Below, in pieces: positions 8,036-18,100 of a DNA stretch of 64,000 bases. The position numbers were made by a program, and so were the translations under genes. Below the pieces are notes generated by a model. The model was not told the origin of the DNA, ran no database searches, and saw nothing but the letters and a program-made list of their open reading frames with translations. The DNA is from Marivita lacus. GTDB taxonomy: Bacteria; Pseudomonadota; Alphaproteobacteria; Rhodobacterales; Rhodobacteraceae. Within the stretch, counting starts at the first letter, position 1. Every line of letters begins with the position of its first letter. The DNA lies in contig NZ_BMFC01000006.1 in NCBI RefSeq assembly GCF_014637725.1, forward strand, positions 62,001 through 126,000. The letters are read 5' to 3'.

Positions 8036-9994
8036 ATGTTCAAGAAGCCCGATCCTTCGAACTTTCCCTTGCGTCTCGAAGGGACGCCCGAGGTCAAGAA
8101 GCTGCTGCCGATTTCCGCAAAGGTGACCGAACGGATCAGCCGGATCCCGACGATCGAGGTGCATTTCTACAGCGAGAACGAAGATTTGCCGCTGGAGGAT
8201 ATCGTCGGCAAGAGCATGCATCTGCTTGCGGTCAGCGAGGATGGTTCCAGCAAGCGCTGGTTCCGCGGAACCTGCGTGTCAGCCGAATTTGTGGCACTTC
8301 TGGATGTGGGCGGCCACTTCAAGGCCGAGGTGCGCCCGTGGCTCTGGTTCCTGACCCGGCGCACGGACCTGCGGATTTACCAGAATATGAAAGTGGTCGA
8401 GATCATCCAGTCGGTCCTTCAGGAGTACGGCTTTTCCGGCAATCTCAAGCTCAAGCTGTCGCACACCTATGAGACCCGCGAGTATTGCGTCCAGTACCGG
8501 GAAACCGACCTCGATTTCATTGATCGGCTGATGCAGGAAGAGGGCATCTACTACTATTTCAACCATACGCCGGACACCGAAGAGATGGTTCTGATCGACG
8601 ACATGGGCAAGCATGTCGATATTGCGGCTCCGTCCACGCTCAAATACCGCGACTACTCCATGCGCTCCACGAACGAGACTTCCGAGCCGTTTGTCTTTTC
8701 CTGGAGCGGTCAGGAGAAGGTGCGCAGCGCCAAGGTGGTGCTCGAGGATTACAACTTCACGAATTCGACGGCGACGCTGACCTCGGAAAACCGGACGACG
8801 CGAAAGAAACATTACCTCGAGGACGCGCACGAGCGGTACGATTATCCCGGACATTTCCGCGAGGCCGGATTGGGAGAACATCGCGCGCGCGTCCGCATGG
8901 AGGCCGAGGCGGTGGCACAGCACACCGTGTCGGGGGTCTCGGACGCCATCAACATGGCGGTGGGCTGCCTGTTCAAGATCGAGGACCTGCCGCGCACCAA
9001 GGGGGAGCCGAAAGAGGTGCTGCTGCTCGAATGCGCGCATGAGATCGTGCAACTCGAGGCGTTCCACGAGGATTTTTTCGATGGTGCCGCCAAACTCGCC
9101 GAAGCGACCGGTGTGTCGCCCGACACCAAGGAACCGCACCTTGTCCGGTTCGTGGCGATGGACGCGGCGAACACGCAATACCGTGCGCCGTTCCGGACAC
9201 CATGGCCCACGGTCGGCGGTATCCACACCGCCATCGTGACCGGTCCGAAGAAAGAGGAAATTCACACCGATGAATATGGTCGGATCAAGGTGCAGTTTCA
9301 CTGGGATCGCGACGGCAAGGAGGATGACAATACCACCTGCTGGGTCCGCACCATGATGCCGTGGACCGGCAAGAACTGGGGGGTGATCGCTATTCCCCGG
9401 ATCGGGCAGGAGGTTGTCATCAGCTTCGAGGAGGGCGATCCCGACAGGCCCGTCTGCATCGGCATGCTCTACAACGACAAGACGATGCCGCCTTATACCT
9501 TGCCAGAGAACAAGACACAGTCGGGCGTCAAGACCAACAGCACCAAGGGCGGCGGCGGGTTCAACGAGCTGATGTTCGAGGACAAGAAGGGCGAAGAGCT
9601 TGTGCGGTTCCAGTCGGAAAAGGATTACGAACAGATCGTCCACAACGACGCCACGATCACCGTGGGGCTGGACAAGAAAAGCCCCGGCAGCCTGAGCACG
9701 ACAGTGCACAAGGATCTGTCCGAAACGGTCAATACCGGTGACCACAGCACCGTGGTCGAACAGGGCGACCTGAGCATCGACGTCGATATGGGCAAGATCA
9801 CCGTCACGGCGATGAAATCCATCGAATTGAAGTGCGGTGGGTCCACGATCAAGATGGACCCGCAGTCGATCGAGATAAAGAGCCCGACAATCACCGTTCA
9901 GGCCGACATGAAGGCCGATGTGAAAAGCCCGATGACCACAGTGAGTGGTGACATGATGCTGACGCTCAAGGGTGGCGTCGTGATGATCAACTAG
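8036..9994 (+). CDS. vgrG: T6SS spike protein VgrG (TssI)
   Basis: This 652-aa protein is the trimeric VgrG spike. The N-terminal two thirds are the gp27-like part (RLMQEEGIYYYFNHTP is the family hallmark, near residues 166-181), followed by the gp5 OB-fold (GRIKVQFHWDRDGKEDDNTT near residue 414, then WVRTMMPWTGKNWG and PRIGQEVVISFEEGDPDRPV). The C-terminus is the beta-helical needle rich in T/K/V repeats, ending at residue 652. There is no extra effector domain after the needle, so this is not an evolved VgrG. The ATG has AGGAG upstream. The unrecognised gene and PAAR gene that follow are likely its loading partners. Confidence 0.97.
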   Translation: MFKKPDPSNFPLRLEGTPEVKKLLPISAKVTERISRIPTIEVHFYSENEDLPLEDIVGKSMHLLAVSEDGSSKRWFRGTCVSAEFVALLDVGGHFKAEVRPWLWFLTRRTDLRIYQNMKVVEIIQSVLQEYGFSGNLKLKLSHTYETREYCVQYRETDLDFIDRLMQEEGIYYYFNHTPDTEEMVLIDDMGKHVDIAAPSTLKYRDYSMRSTNETSEPFVFSWSGQEKVRSAKVVLEDYNFTNSTATLTSENRTTRKKHYLEDAHERYDYPGHFREAGLGEHRARVRMEAEAVAQHTVSGVSDAINMAVGCLFKIEDLPRTKGEPKEVLLLECAHEIVQLEAFHEDFFDGAAKLAEATGVSPDTKEPHLVRFVAMDAANTQYRAPFRTPWPTVGGIHTAIVTGPKKEEIHTDEYGRIKVQFHWDRDGKEDDNTTCWVRTMMPWTGKNWGVIAIPRIGQEVVISFEEGDPDRPVCIGMLYNDKTMPPYTLPENKTQSGVKTNSTKGGGGFNELMFEDKKGEELVRFQSEKDYEQIVHNDATITVGLDKKSPGSLSTTVHKDLSETVNTGDHSTVVEQGDLSIDVDMGKITVTAMKSIELKCGGSTIKMDPQSIEIKSPTITVQADMKADVKSPMTTVSGDMMLTLKGGVVMIN

Positions 9995-10005
9995 GGGGAC
10001 ACATC

Positions 10006-10605
10006 ATGGCAGGCCGTTTCAGCAAGCTGACCAAAATCCCCACCGATCCGGCAGCCAAGCTTTTGGCGCAAGGAAACGTGAAGCTGGAAACCCAATTGGA
10101 CGCACCGGCAAGCGCGTCGGTCGAAGCTGTGCTGATCGAACTCGATGCCAAAGGGGCCAATGTTGACCTGCTGCGCCTTCTGTCCATCGCCTTGCCGCCG
10201 CGCGAACGGGTCTGGTGGGCGTGCCTTGCTGCCCGCGATATCGTTGGATTGGGAGTGGAGAACGAAACCCCTTCCTTGAAGACTGCCGAAGCATGGGTGT
10301 TCCGCCCTAGTGACGAAGCACGTGACAGCGCCATTGCCAGTATGGAACATGCCGACAAAGACGATGTAACCGTCCATTGCGCGATGGCGGTCATGTATTG
10401 CGATGGCACTCTGGGCACTGGCGACATGGCGCAGCTCCCCGCACCGCCGGGCGGGTCGTCAATTGCTGCCTTTGCCATGAATGTGGAAGCGATTTCGACG
10501 CGAACGGACGATTTCGACGCATATATTCAAGAGCTTATTGACCGCGCTGTCGATATCGGACGAGGTGGCAACGGGAAGCGCAAGGAACAGGAAGGGGGCA
10601 CCTAG
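10006..10605 (+). CDS. Unrecognised T6SS-linked protein between vgrG and PAAR genes
   Basis: This 199-aa protein is not firmly recognised; it may belong to DUF6931, a family I recall being linked to T6SS, but this was not checked. It has no signal peptide or membrane segment. Visible features are the LLRLLSIALPPRERVWWACLAARDIV region (about residues 51-76), which looks helical, AEAWVFRPSDEARDSA (about 91-106), and a Lys/Arg/Glu-rich end. It begins 11 bp after vgrG and its stop directly abuts the PAAR start with no spacer. This place usually holds an adaptor, a cargo protein or a chaperone, so a role in loading the spike is a reasonable inference, not a demonstrated one. Confidence 0.75.
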   Translation: MAGRFSKLTKIPTDPAAKLLAQGNVKLETQLDAPASASVEAVLIELDAKGANVDLLRLLSIALPPRERVWWACLAARDIVGLGVENETPSLKTAEAWVFRPSDEARDSAIASMEHADKDDVTVHCAMAVMYCDGTLGTGDMAQLPAPPGGSSIAAFAMNVEAISTRTDDFDAYIQELIDRAVDIGRGGNGKRKEQEGGT

Positions 10606-10917
10606 ATGCCAGGACCTCCGCAGGCCAGATTGCTTGATTTTCATGCGTGCTTTACACCCGGCCCGCCCCCGGCGCCGCCCGTCCCGATACCGGTTCCGGG
10701 TATCCCGATTATTCCGCCGTGCTGCGTCACTGTTATTGTCGGCAAGTTTCCGGCGGCTCGGATACTGGACATGACCAACCCCGCCTTTCCGCATCCGATC
10801 ATCAAGGGATCGACCACCGTGCTGATCGGCAAGATGCCCGCAGCCCGGATCGGGGATAGCGTTGCTTGTGGCGGCGTGATCATGAAGGGTGAATTTACCG
10901 TGCTTGTAGGAGGCTGA
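10606..10917 (+). CDS. PAAR-type spike-tip protein
   Basis: This 103-aa protein looks like the small conical PAAR protein that caps VgrG. It is Pro-rich near residues 19-42 (GPPPAPPVPIPVPGIPIIPP) and then has repeating short beta segments, VTVIVGKFPAARILDM, GSTTVLIGKMPAARIGDSVACGG and GEFTVLVGG, which is the PAAR pattern with paired AARIGD motifs. A Cys pair (PCC, about residues 43-45) and His residues could bind the tip metal. There is no C-terminal toxin extension. The ATG follows the previous stop codon immediately, so expression is coupled. Confidence 0.9.
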   Translation: MPGPPQARLLDFHACFTPGPPPAPPVPIPVPGIPIIPPCCVTVIVGKFPAARILDMTNPAFPHPIIKGSTTVLIGKMPAARIGDSVACGGVIMKGEFTVLVGG

Positions 10918-10923
10918 CCGCCA

Positions 10924-12354
10924 GTGATGACGGTGACACTGAAATTTCAATCCTCCGGTATGGTGCCGGGCGATGGGCGTCCGGTGCAGATGAAGGGTGG
11001 CAGCCTGACCGTGGGGCGTGGTCCGGGCAATGACCTCGTGCTGCCCGATCCGGACCGCATGTTGTCGAAAAGCCATTTTGTCATCGAAGATCACAACGGC
11101 AAGATCGTGATTGTCGACTTCTCGACCAACGGGACCTTCCTCAATTATTCCAAGGCACCGTTGGGCCGCGCACCGACGACGCTCAACAATGGGGATGTTC
11201 TTTCGGCGGGGGGGTATGAATTGGTGGTCGAGATCGGGCAGGAACTGGCTGATCTGGATGACCTGATGCCGCGCAAGCAGGAACAGACCGGACTGTCCCA
11301 CGGCAATGCCGACAATGCCCCTGATCCTTTGGCGATGCTCGATGATCCCGGGCAGGGCGGTGATTTCCTTGACGATCTGCTGGGCGCAGAAGGCGGACCA
11401 ACCGGGCCAAAGAACCTCGGGGCCTCCGACCCGATCGACGATCTTCTGCCGCCGCTCGGCGAGGAAGAAGACCCGTTCTTCCAGAAACCCATGGATGGCC
11501 GTGAAGGTGAAGGCGCATCGCTGCCGATGCACAACCCCTCGGTGTCGGACAGTTTCGCCCCCTCCGGCAAAAGCAGCCCCGGCCTGATCCCGGATGACTG
11601 GGACGATTTCCTTGCCCCGACCGATGACGAGATCCCGGCCAAGGAAGAAACACCGCCCCCCGCGCCCGAGCCTGTCGCGCCGCTCATCCCCGAAGAACCC
11701 CTGACGCAGGAACCCGCGCCGACACCCCCTTCGGACCCGGTGCCGCAAGCACCTCCCGCCGGTTCAGGTGGAGATCAATCCGCCGCCCGCGCCTTTGTCG
11801 CGGCGCTGGATGTCGAGGATCTGGTGATCGACGATGCCGATCTGGAACGCAGCATGACGCGCATGGGCCGCGTGATGCGCATGATGATCGTCGGGCTGCG
11901 GGAAATCCTGATGACCCGGACCTCGATCAAGTCCGAATTCCGCATTGACCAGACCATGATCGCCTCTGGCGGAAACAACCCGCTCAAGTTCTCGCTCAGC
12001 GAGGATGACGCGGTCATGGCCTTGGTCAAACCCAAGGCCAAGGGATACCTGAGTTCCGAAACCGCGACCGAACAGGCGTTGGGTGACATCAAGGCGCACG
12101 AGATCGCGATGGTCACCGGAATGGAAGCCGCGATCAAGGGTGTGCTTGCCAAGCTTGATCCCGAAGTGCTTGCAGGACAGATTGAGACATCCACCGCGAT
12201 TGGAAGTATGTTTAAAGGTAAGAAGGCCCGGTATTGGGAAGTATACGAAAAGATGTACGCCCAGATTTCCGATCAGGCCGAAAATGATTTTCACGAACTG
12301 TTCAGCCGCGAATTCGCGCGCGCCTACAAGGAACAGCTCGAAAAGTTAAAATAA
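10924..12354 (+). CDS. tagH: T6SS FHA-domain protein TagH
   Basis: This 476-aa protein has an N-terminal FHA domain (about residues 10-105) with the phosphothreonine-binding residues in place: GR at 31-32, S48 and H51, and NG at 69-70. The middle (about 110-280) is a long, acidic, Pro-rich and probably disordered linker, and the C-terminal domain (about 285-475) is the TagH/ImpI C-domain with SIKSEFRIDQTMI and NPLKFSLSEDDA. FHA proteins relay the threonine phosphorylation controlled by PpkA and PppA, both encoded nearby. Either the GTG at 10924 or the ATG at 10927 could be the start. Confidence 0.94.
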   Translation: MMTVTLKFQSSGMVPGDGRPVQMKGGSLTVGRGPGNDLVLPDPDRMLSKSHFVIEDHNGKIVIVDFSTNGTFLNYSKAPLGRAPTTLNNGDVLSAGGYELVVEIGQELADLDDLMPRKQEQTGLSHGNADNAPDPLAMLDDPGQGGDFLDDLLGAEGGPTGPKNLGASDPIDDLLPPLGEEEDPFFQKPMDGREGEGASLPMHNPSVSDSFAPSGKSSPGLIPDDWDDFLAPTDDEIPAKEETPPPAPEPVAPLIPEEPLTQEPAPTPPSDPVPQAPPAGSGGDQSAARAFVAALDVEDLVIDDADLERSMTRMGRVMRMMIVGLREILMTRTSIKSEFRIDQTMIASGGNNPLKFSLSEDDAVMALVKPKAKGYLSSETATEQALGDIKAHEIAMVTGMEAAIKGVLAKLDPEVLAGQIETSTAIGSMFKGKKARYWEVYEKMYAQISDQAENDFHELFSREFARAYKEQLEKLK

Positions 12355-12391
12355 GCGCGTTCGCGCGCCAAGGTGACGGGAGTGAATTAAC

Positions 12392-13732
12392 GTGTCCTGG
12401 GACAACAAGGTGCTGTGGACGGAGGGGCTGTTTCTGCAGCCGCACCATTTCCAGCAAGCAGACCGTTACACCGAAGCGCTGGTTGCAGGGCTGGCGCGCC
12501 GTGTGACGCCCTATGCCTGGGGCTTCAGCGAGCTCGAGATCGACGACGAAGCGCTCAAGATCGGGAAATTCGCCGTGAAATCCTGTGCCGGGCTGACGCA
12601 GGATGGCACCGTCTTCCGTGTGCCGCAGGCCGAAAACCACCCGCCCTCGCTCGAGGTGCCGGACAACATCAAGGATTGCGTTGTCGTTCTGACCATCCCG
12701 CAGCGGCGTCAGGGTGCCACCGAGGTCGATCTGACCGAAAGCGGCAATTCGGCCAGCCGTCTGAAACCCGCCGAGATCGAGATAACCGATGTGACCGGCG
12801 CAGTCGGCAAAGGGGTGACCATCGGCGTCGGCAAGCTGCGCCTGCAATTCGCGCTCGAGGTGGATGACCTCGCCGACATGCTGGTGATCCCGATTGCCCG
12901 CATCATCGAAGTGCGCCCCGACAAGGAAATCCTGCTCGACCGTGCTTTCATTCCCAGTTGCGTCGATATCCGCGCTGCCCCGACGCTTGCGGGCTTCGTG
13001 AGCGAGCTTGAAGGGCTGCTGTCACATCGCATGACCGCCCTTGCCGGGCGTCTGTCGGAAAGCGGGCCCGCACGCGGCACGGCGGATATTTCAGATTTCC
13101 TTCTCCTGATGACGGTGAACAAGGCGTTGCCGCTTTTCCGGCATTTCACCCATATCGAAAACGTCCACCCCGAGACCGTGTACCGCGCCTGCATCACGCT
13201 GGCGGGCGAACTGGCCTCCTTCATGGCGGAAAACAAGGAAGCGCCCAAGCTTCCGCCGTACAAGCACGACAACCAACCGGCGACCTTCCTCCCGGTGTTC
13301 CGCATCCTGCGCCAATACCTGAGCGCCGTTCTGGAACAATCGGCGGTGCTGATCGCGCTGGAAGAACGCAAATACGGCATCAGCGTCGGTCTCATCGCCG
13401 ATCGCAAGCTGCTGTCCACTGCGGGCTTTGTCCTTGCGGTCAAGGCCGAGGTTCCGGCCGAGGACATCCGCCGTCATTTCGCGGGCCAGTCCAAGATCGG
13501 ACCGGTCGAAGAAATTCGGCAATTGGTCAACTCCGCCCTGCCGGGCATCACATTGAGACCCCTGCCAGTGGCCCCGCGCCAGGTGCCATATCAGGCAGGA
13601 AAAGTGTATTTTGAACTCGACGCCGACAGTCCGTATTGGGGCAAGATGACGACATCCGGCGGCATCGCCGTGCATGTGTCAGGTCAGTACCCCGGACTTG
13701 ATATGGAGCTGTGGGCGATCCGAAATAGTTAA
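12392..13732 (+). CDS. tssK: T6SS baseplate connector TssK
   Basis: This 446-aa protein is TssK (ImpJ/VasE family), the trimeric linker that joins the baseplate to the membrane complex TssL/TssM. The N-terminus NKVLWTEGLFLQPHHFQQADRY is the family hallmark. The length and the C-terminal YFELDADSPYW segment also fit. Translation starts at a GTG at 12392 preceded by GGGAGTG. It is followed after 15 bp by tssL, in the order found in many T6SS loci. Confidence 0.97.
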   Translation: MSWDNKVLWTEGLFLQPHHFQQADRYTEALVAGLARRVTPYAWGFSELEIDDEALKIGKFAVKSCAGLTQDGTVFRVPQAENHPPSLEVPDNIKDCVVVLTIPQRRQGATEVDLTESGNSASRLKPAEIEITDVTGAVGKGVTIGVGKLRLQFALEVDDLADMLVIPIARIIEVRPDKEILLDRAFIPSCVDIRAAPTLAGFVSELEGLLSHRMTALAGRLSESGPARGTADISDFLLLMTVNKALPLFRHFTHIENVHPETVYRACITLAGELASFMAENKEAPKLPPYKHDNQPATFLPVFRILRQYLSAVLEQSAVLIALEERKYGISVGLIADRKLLSTAGFVLAVKAEVPAEDIRRHFAGQSKIGPVEEIRQLVNSALPGITLRPLPVAPRQVPYQAGKVYFELDADSPYWGKMTTSGGIAVHVSGQYPGLDMELWAIRNS

Positions 13733-13747
13733 CGAGAGGCTGCTGCG

Positions 13748-15184
13748 ATGTCTGACGAAGACCCGTTTGCCGAACCGGATGACACGGACAGAACCGTCAT
13801 CAAGCCCAATCCGGGAGGCCGGCGCACGGCCGCGCAGGTGCCACCGCAACCGACACAGGCGCAACCCGCAGCGCCGCAATACGCGCCGCCCGATCCGCCC
13901 GCCGCGCCGCTGGACACGTTCGGCATTCCCGCCGCCGCAAGCCTGCAAGATGCCACTGCACAGCGCGCGCAGCAGCAGGAGGTCGAGCCGGTTCTGACCG
14001 GCATGAACCGGCTGAATGCCTGCGCGGCCCCGCTGTTTTCCCTGATCAGCCGCATCCGCAACCGCGCGCAGCACATGGATGCCGACAAGCTGCGCCAATC
14101 CGTGGTCTCCGAGGTGCGGGCGTTCGAGAACCGCGCGCTTCAGGCGGGGATTGCTGCGCAAACGGTCAAGGCCGCACGCTATTCGCTGTGTGCGACGCTC
14201 GATGACGTGGTTCTGAACACGCCGTGGGGCGGGCAGTCCAACTGGGGCCTGCAATCCATGGTGGGCACGTTCCACCGCGAAACCGTCGGTGGCGACCGCT
14301 TCTACGATCTGCTGGCGCGGCTGGAAAAGGAACCCGCCAACAATATCGACCTGCTGGAATTCATGTACATGTGCATGTCGCTCGGCTTTGAGGGGCGGCT
14401 GCGTGTCGAACAGGGCGGGCCGGACAAGCACACACGCATCCGCGCCGGGCTGGCGTCGGTCATCCGCGCGCAACGCGGCGCGATGGAGCGGGACCTGTCA
14501 CCCAACTGGAAGGGTGTGGAAAAACCCTACCGCGCCCTGTCGGCGTGGAAACCGGTCTGGATCGCGCTGGGCGTCACCGGACTGTTGCTGATCAGCGAAT
14601 TCGCCAGTCTCAGCTATGTGCTGTCGAACCGGACGGAAAACCTGATAGGGCAGTTGTCGATCATCGAAGCGGGTCCAGTGGCCGAGCTTGAACGCCGCGC
14701 GCCGCCACCGCCCCCTCCGCCCCCGGTCGACGCGCAAGCTGTTCAGCTTGAAAAATTTGCAACCTTCCTGAAACCCGAAATCGACGAAGGTCTGGTCAAC
14801 GTGTTCGGCAAGGGCAACACGCTGGTGATCCGCATTGCCGGGTCGGGCATGTTCGGGTCCGGGTCCGACGCGTTGGTCGACAAGTTCCGTGGTTCCATCG
14901 ACCGCGTCGCGCAGGCGCTGAACGACGAGCCGGGCAAGGTGATCGTGGTAGGCCATTCCGACAACGTGCCGATCCGGTCGTCGCGGTTTCCCTCCAACAT
15001 GCACCTGTCCCTCGCACGGGCGAAATCGGTGATGAACAAGATGGCTGACGCGATTGACGACGATTCAAGGCTGAGCGCCGAGGGCCGCGCCGATGCCGAA
15101 CCCATTGCAGATAATGGCACCGCCGAAGGAAGGGCCACGAACCGCCGTATCGAAGTGGTTCTGGTACGGGAGAACGAGGCATGA
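13748..15184 (+). CDS. tssL: T6SS membrane protein TssL with C-terminal OmpA-like domain
   Basis: This 478-aa inner-membrane protein has a cytoplasmic DotU domain (about residues 70-260), one membrane span near residues 268-290 (VWIALGVTGLLLISEFASL), a Pro-rich periplasmic linker, and an OmpA/MotB-type peptidoglycan-binding domain (about 340-475) with GHSDNVPIRSSRFPSNMHLS and ATNRRIEVVL. This is the extended type of TssL that anchors the complex to the cell wall. The N-terminal tail contains DDTDRTVIKPNPGGRR with Thr13 and Thr16; in Agrobacterium tumefaciens TssL a threonine in the same area (Thr14) is phosphorylated by PpkA and bound by the FHA protein. The gene overlaps tssM by 4 bp (ATGA). 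Confidence 0.96.
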   Translation: MSDEDPFAEPDDTDRTVIKPNPGGRRTAAQVPPQPTQAQPAAPQYAPPDPPAAPLDTFGIPAAASLQDATAQRAQQQEVEPVLTGMNRLNACAAPLFSLISRIRNRAQHMDADKLRQSVVSEVRAFENRALQAGIAAQTVKAARYSLCATLDDVVLNTPWGGQSNWGLQSMVGTFHRETVGGDRFYDLLARLEKEPANNIDLLEFMYMCMSLGFEGRLRVEQGGPDKHTRIRAGLASVIRAQRGAMERDLSPNWKGVEKPYRALSAWKPVWIALGVTGLLLISEFASLSYVLSNRTENLIGQLSIIEAGPVAELERRAPPPPPPPPVDAQAVQLEKFATFLKPEIDEGLVNVFGKGNTLVIRIAGSGMFGSGSDALVDKFRGSIDRVAQALNDEPGKVIVVGHSDNVPIRSSRFPSNMHLSLARAKSVMNKMADAIDDDSRLSAEGRADAEPIADNGTAEGRATNRRIEVVLVRENEA

Positions 15185-18100
15185 AGGTCTTGCGGTTCTT
15201 TACATCGATCTATTTCGGCCTGTTCTTCGCGGCGTTCGTCCTGTCGCTTCTGGTCTGGTATCTCGGGCCGCTGATCGGGAATGATCAGGTCCGCCCGTTC
15301 GGGTCGGTGATGACGCGGCTCTTGATGGTCGGGCTGTTTGCGCTGATCTTCGGCGGCATCGGTCTGGGCATTTTCCTGAGCCGCCGCAAACGCGAAACCC
15401 GCATGACCGAGGAAATCGCCGCCAGTGTGGACACGGGTGACGATCTGGTCGGCGGTGAAATCTCGGAGCTGCGCGACAAGCTCAAGACGGCGATGTCGGA
15501 ACTGCGCAAGTCCAAGAACGGGCGCAAGCATCTGAACGAATTGCCGTGGTACATCATGATCGGCCCGCCGGGTGCGGGCAAGACCACAGCCATCGTCAAT
15601 TCGGGGCTGCAGTTTCCGCTGGCCGACGAGATGGGCAAGACCGCCATCGGTGGCGTCGGCGGCACGCGCAACTGTGACTGGTGGTTCACCAACAACGCTG
15701 TGCTGATCGACACGGCGGGCCGCTATACGACGCAAGAAAGCGATGCGCAGGCCGACAATGCGGGCTGGATCGGCTTTCTGGACCTGCTCAAGAAGTACCG
15801 CAAACGTCAGCCCATCAACGGCGCGATCATCGCCATCAGCCTCAGTGACCTGGCCCTGCAGGACGAGATCACCCAAAGGGGCCATGCCGCCGCCGTGCGC
15901 GCGCGCCTGACCGAGTTGCGCGAAAAGCTCGGGGTCCGCTTTCCGGTCTACGTGCTCTTTACCAAGGCCGATCTGATCGCCGGATTCACCGAATTTCACG
16001 ACAATCTCGGCAAGGAAGACCGCGAACAGGTCTGGGGGTTCACTCTGCCGCTCGAACAGGGCAAGGCAGAGGCATCGCCTGTCGCCAGCTTCGACACGGA
16101 ATTCGCGGCGCTGCTGGAACGGCTCAACATGCAGTCGCTGGAACGGATGCAGGCGGAAAGCGACCCGCAGCGCCGCACGCTTGTCGCCGGGTTCCCGTCG
16201 CAGGTGGCCTCCATGCGCAGCGTCGCGAAGGCGTTCCTGACCGAAGTGTTTCAGGAAAACCGCTACCAGCACCGCCAGATGTTGCGCGGTGTGTATTTCA
16301 CCTCCGGCACGCAGGAAGGCACGCCGATCGACCGTCTGATGTTGTCGATGGCCCGCACCTTTGGCATTGGCCGTCAGGCCATCGGAACGGGGCAGGGCGC
16401 GGGCCGGTCCTATTTCCTCACGCGGCTTTTCGAGGGAGTGATCTTTCGCGAAGCGGGTCTGGTCTCTGCCGATGACAAGGTCGAACGGCGGTACAAGATC
16501 ACCAAATGGGCGGCTATCGTGGCAACCATCATGGTCGCGGCAGGCGCAGGGGCGCTTCTGGTCCGGTCGTTCCAGGGCAACAGCGAACTGATCGCGCAGG
16601 CCAATGCCCATGTGACCGAATATTCCGCCTCCGCCGCGACGCTTCCGGGCAGCCCGATTGGCGACACAGACCTTGTGCCCATTGTCGAAGCGCTCAACGT
16701 GCTGCGCGACATGCCTGCCAATCCGACGATCTCGGACCCGGCACCGGACGGCCGCCTGACCTACGGTCTTTACCAGGGCGAGGTGATCGGCTCGCAGGCG
16801 GCGCAAACCTATCGGCGCGCTCTGAACCAACGGCTGCTCCCTCGCTTGCTGCTGCGTCTCGAAGAACAGATGAGCGGCAACATGAACAATCCCGACCTGC
16901 TCTACGAGGCGCTCAAGATCTACCTGATGCTGGGTTTGCAGGGACCGATGAACTCGGACCTCGTTGCGGAATGGATGCAGCTGGATTGGGAACTGTCCTA
17001 TCCCGGTCCTGCCCGCGAGGAGTTCCGGCAGGATCTCGAGATCCATATGAACGCGCTGCTGGATCAGCCGATGCAACAGATCGAATTGAACGGTCCGCTG
17101 GTCGAACAGGTGCAGACGCTGCTGTCGGAAATGCCGCTGGCACAACGCGTGTACAACGGGATCATCAACAGCCCCGCGGCGGTGTCCCTGCCGACATGGC
17201 GGGTCAGCGATGCCGGTGGCCCTGCGGTCTCGCGGGTGCTGGTGCGGTCCTCGGGCAAGCCGTTGACCGACGGGGTCGAAGGCATCTTTACCCATGACGG
17301 GTTCAACTCGGTCTTTCTGGGCGAAGCGCTCAGCGTGGCTGAGCGGATCCAGCGTGAAAGCTGGGTTCTTGGCCCGCGCGGAGAGGCCGAGCAGACCGAA
17401 CAGGCGCTGGCCGCGCTGAGCCGGGATGTGCTTGATCTCTATTACAACGACTTCATCGCACGCTACGACGCGATCCTTGGCGATGTCGATATCATCCCAC
17501 TGGAATCGCTCAGCCACGCGGTCGAAGTCACCAACGTCCTGTCTGGCCCGACCTCACCCATCGTGAACCTCCTCGAAGCGATTGCCGACGAAACACGGCT
17601 CACCGAGGACCGCAGCGGTGGCGGTGGCGCCGAAGACCTCGCCACGGATGTGGGCGGGATTGCCCAGCGTGATGTGCTGCGCCAGACCAGCACGCGCACC
17701 CGACTGCTGCTCGAGGCCCTGTCCCAATCCGCGGTGGCCTCCGGCGAAGCGGCACCGCAGCCTCCCGGTGCCTATGTGGTCGACCGCTTCAACTGGTTGC
17801 ACCAGTTGACCACACCGCCGGAACCGGGATTGCCGTCACAGCTTGACGAATTGATCGGGCTTCTGACCGAACTCTATCAGGAACTGAACAAGATGAGCTT
17901 TTCCGGCTCGTCCTCCAGCAACGAAGGGGGTGCGGCGATCCAGCGGTTCCAGGAGGCGGCAGCCCGTGTGGACGGCCCGCTGGAACGCTGGGCGACCCAG
18001 ATCACGTCGGGATCGTCCGGGATCACCTCCGACAACACCCGCACCGGCATCAACGCGCGCTGGCAATCGGCAGTGCTGCCCTTCTGTCAGCAGGCCCTTG

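Noticed and set aside
14743-17517. A 924-codon minus-strand open frame opposite tssL and tssM.
   Set aside because: Same antisense effect of high GC at third codon positions; no recognisable family, no ribosome site, and it crosses two real genes.
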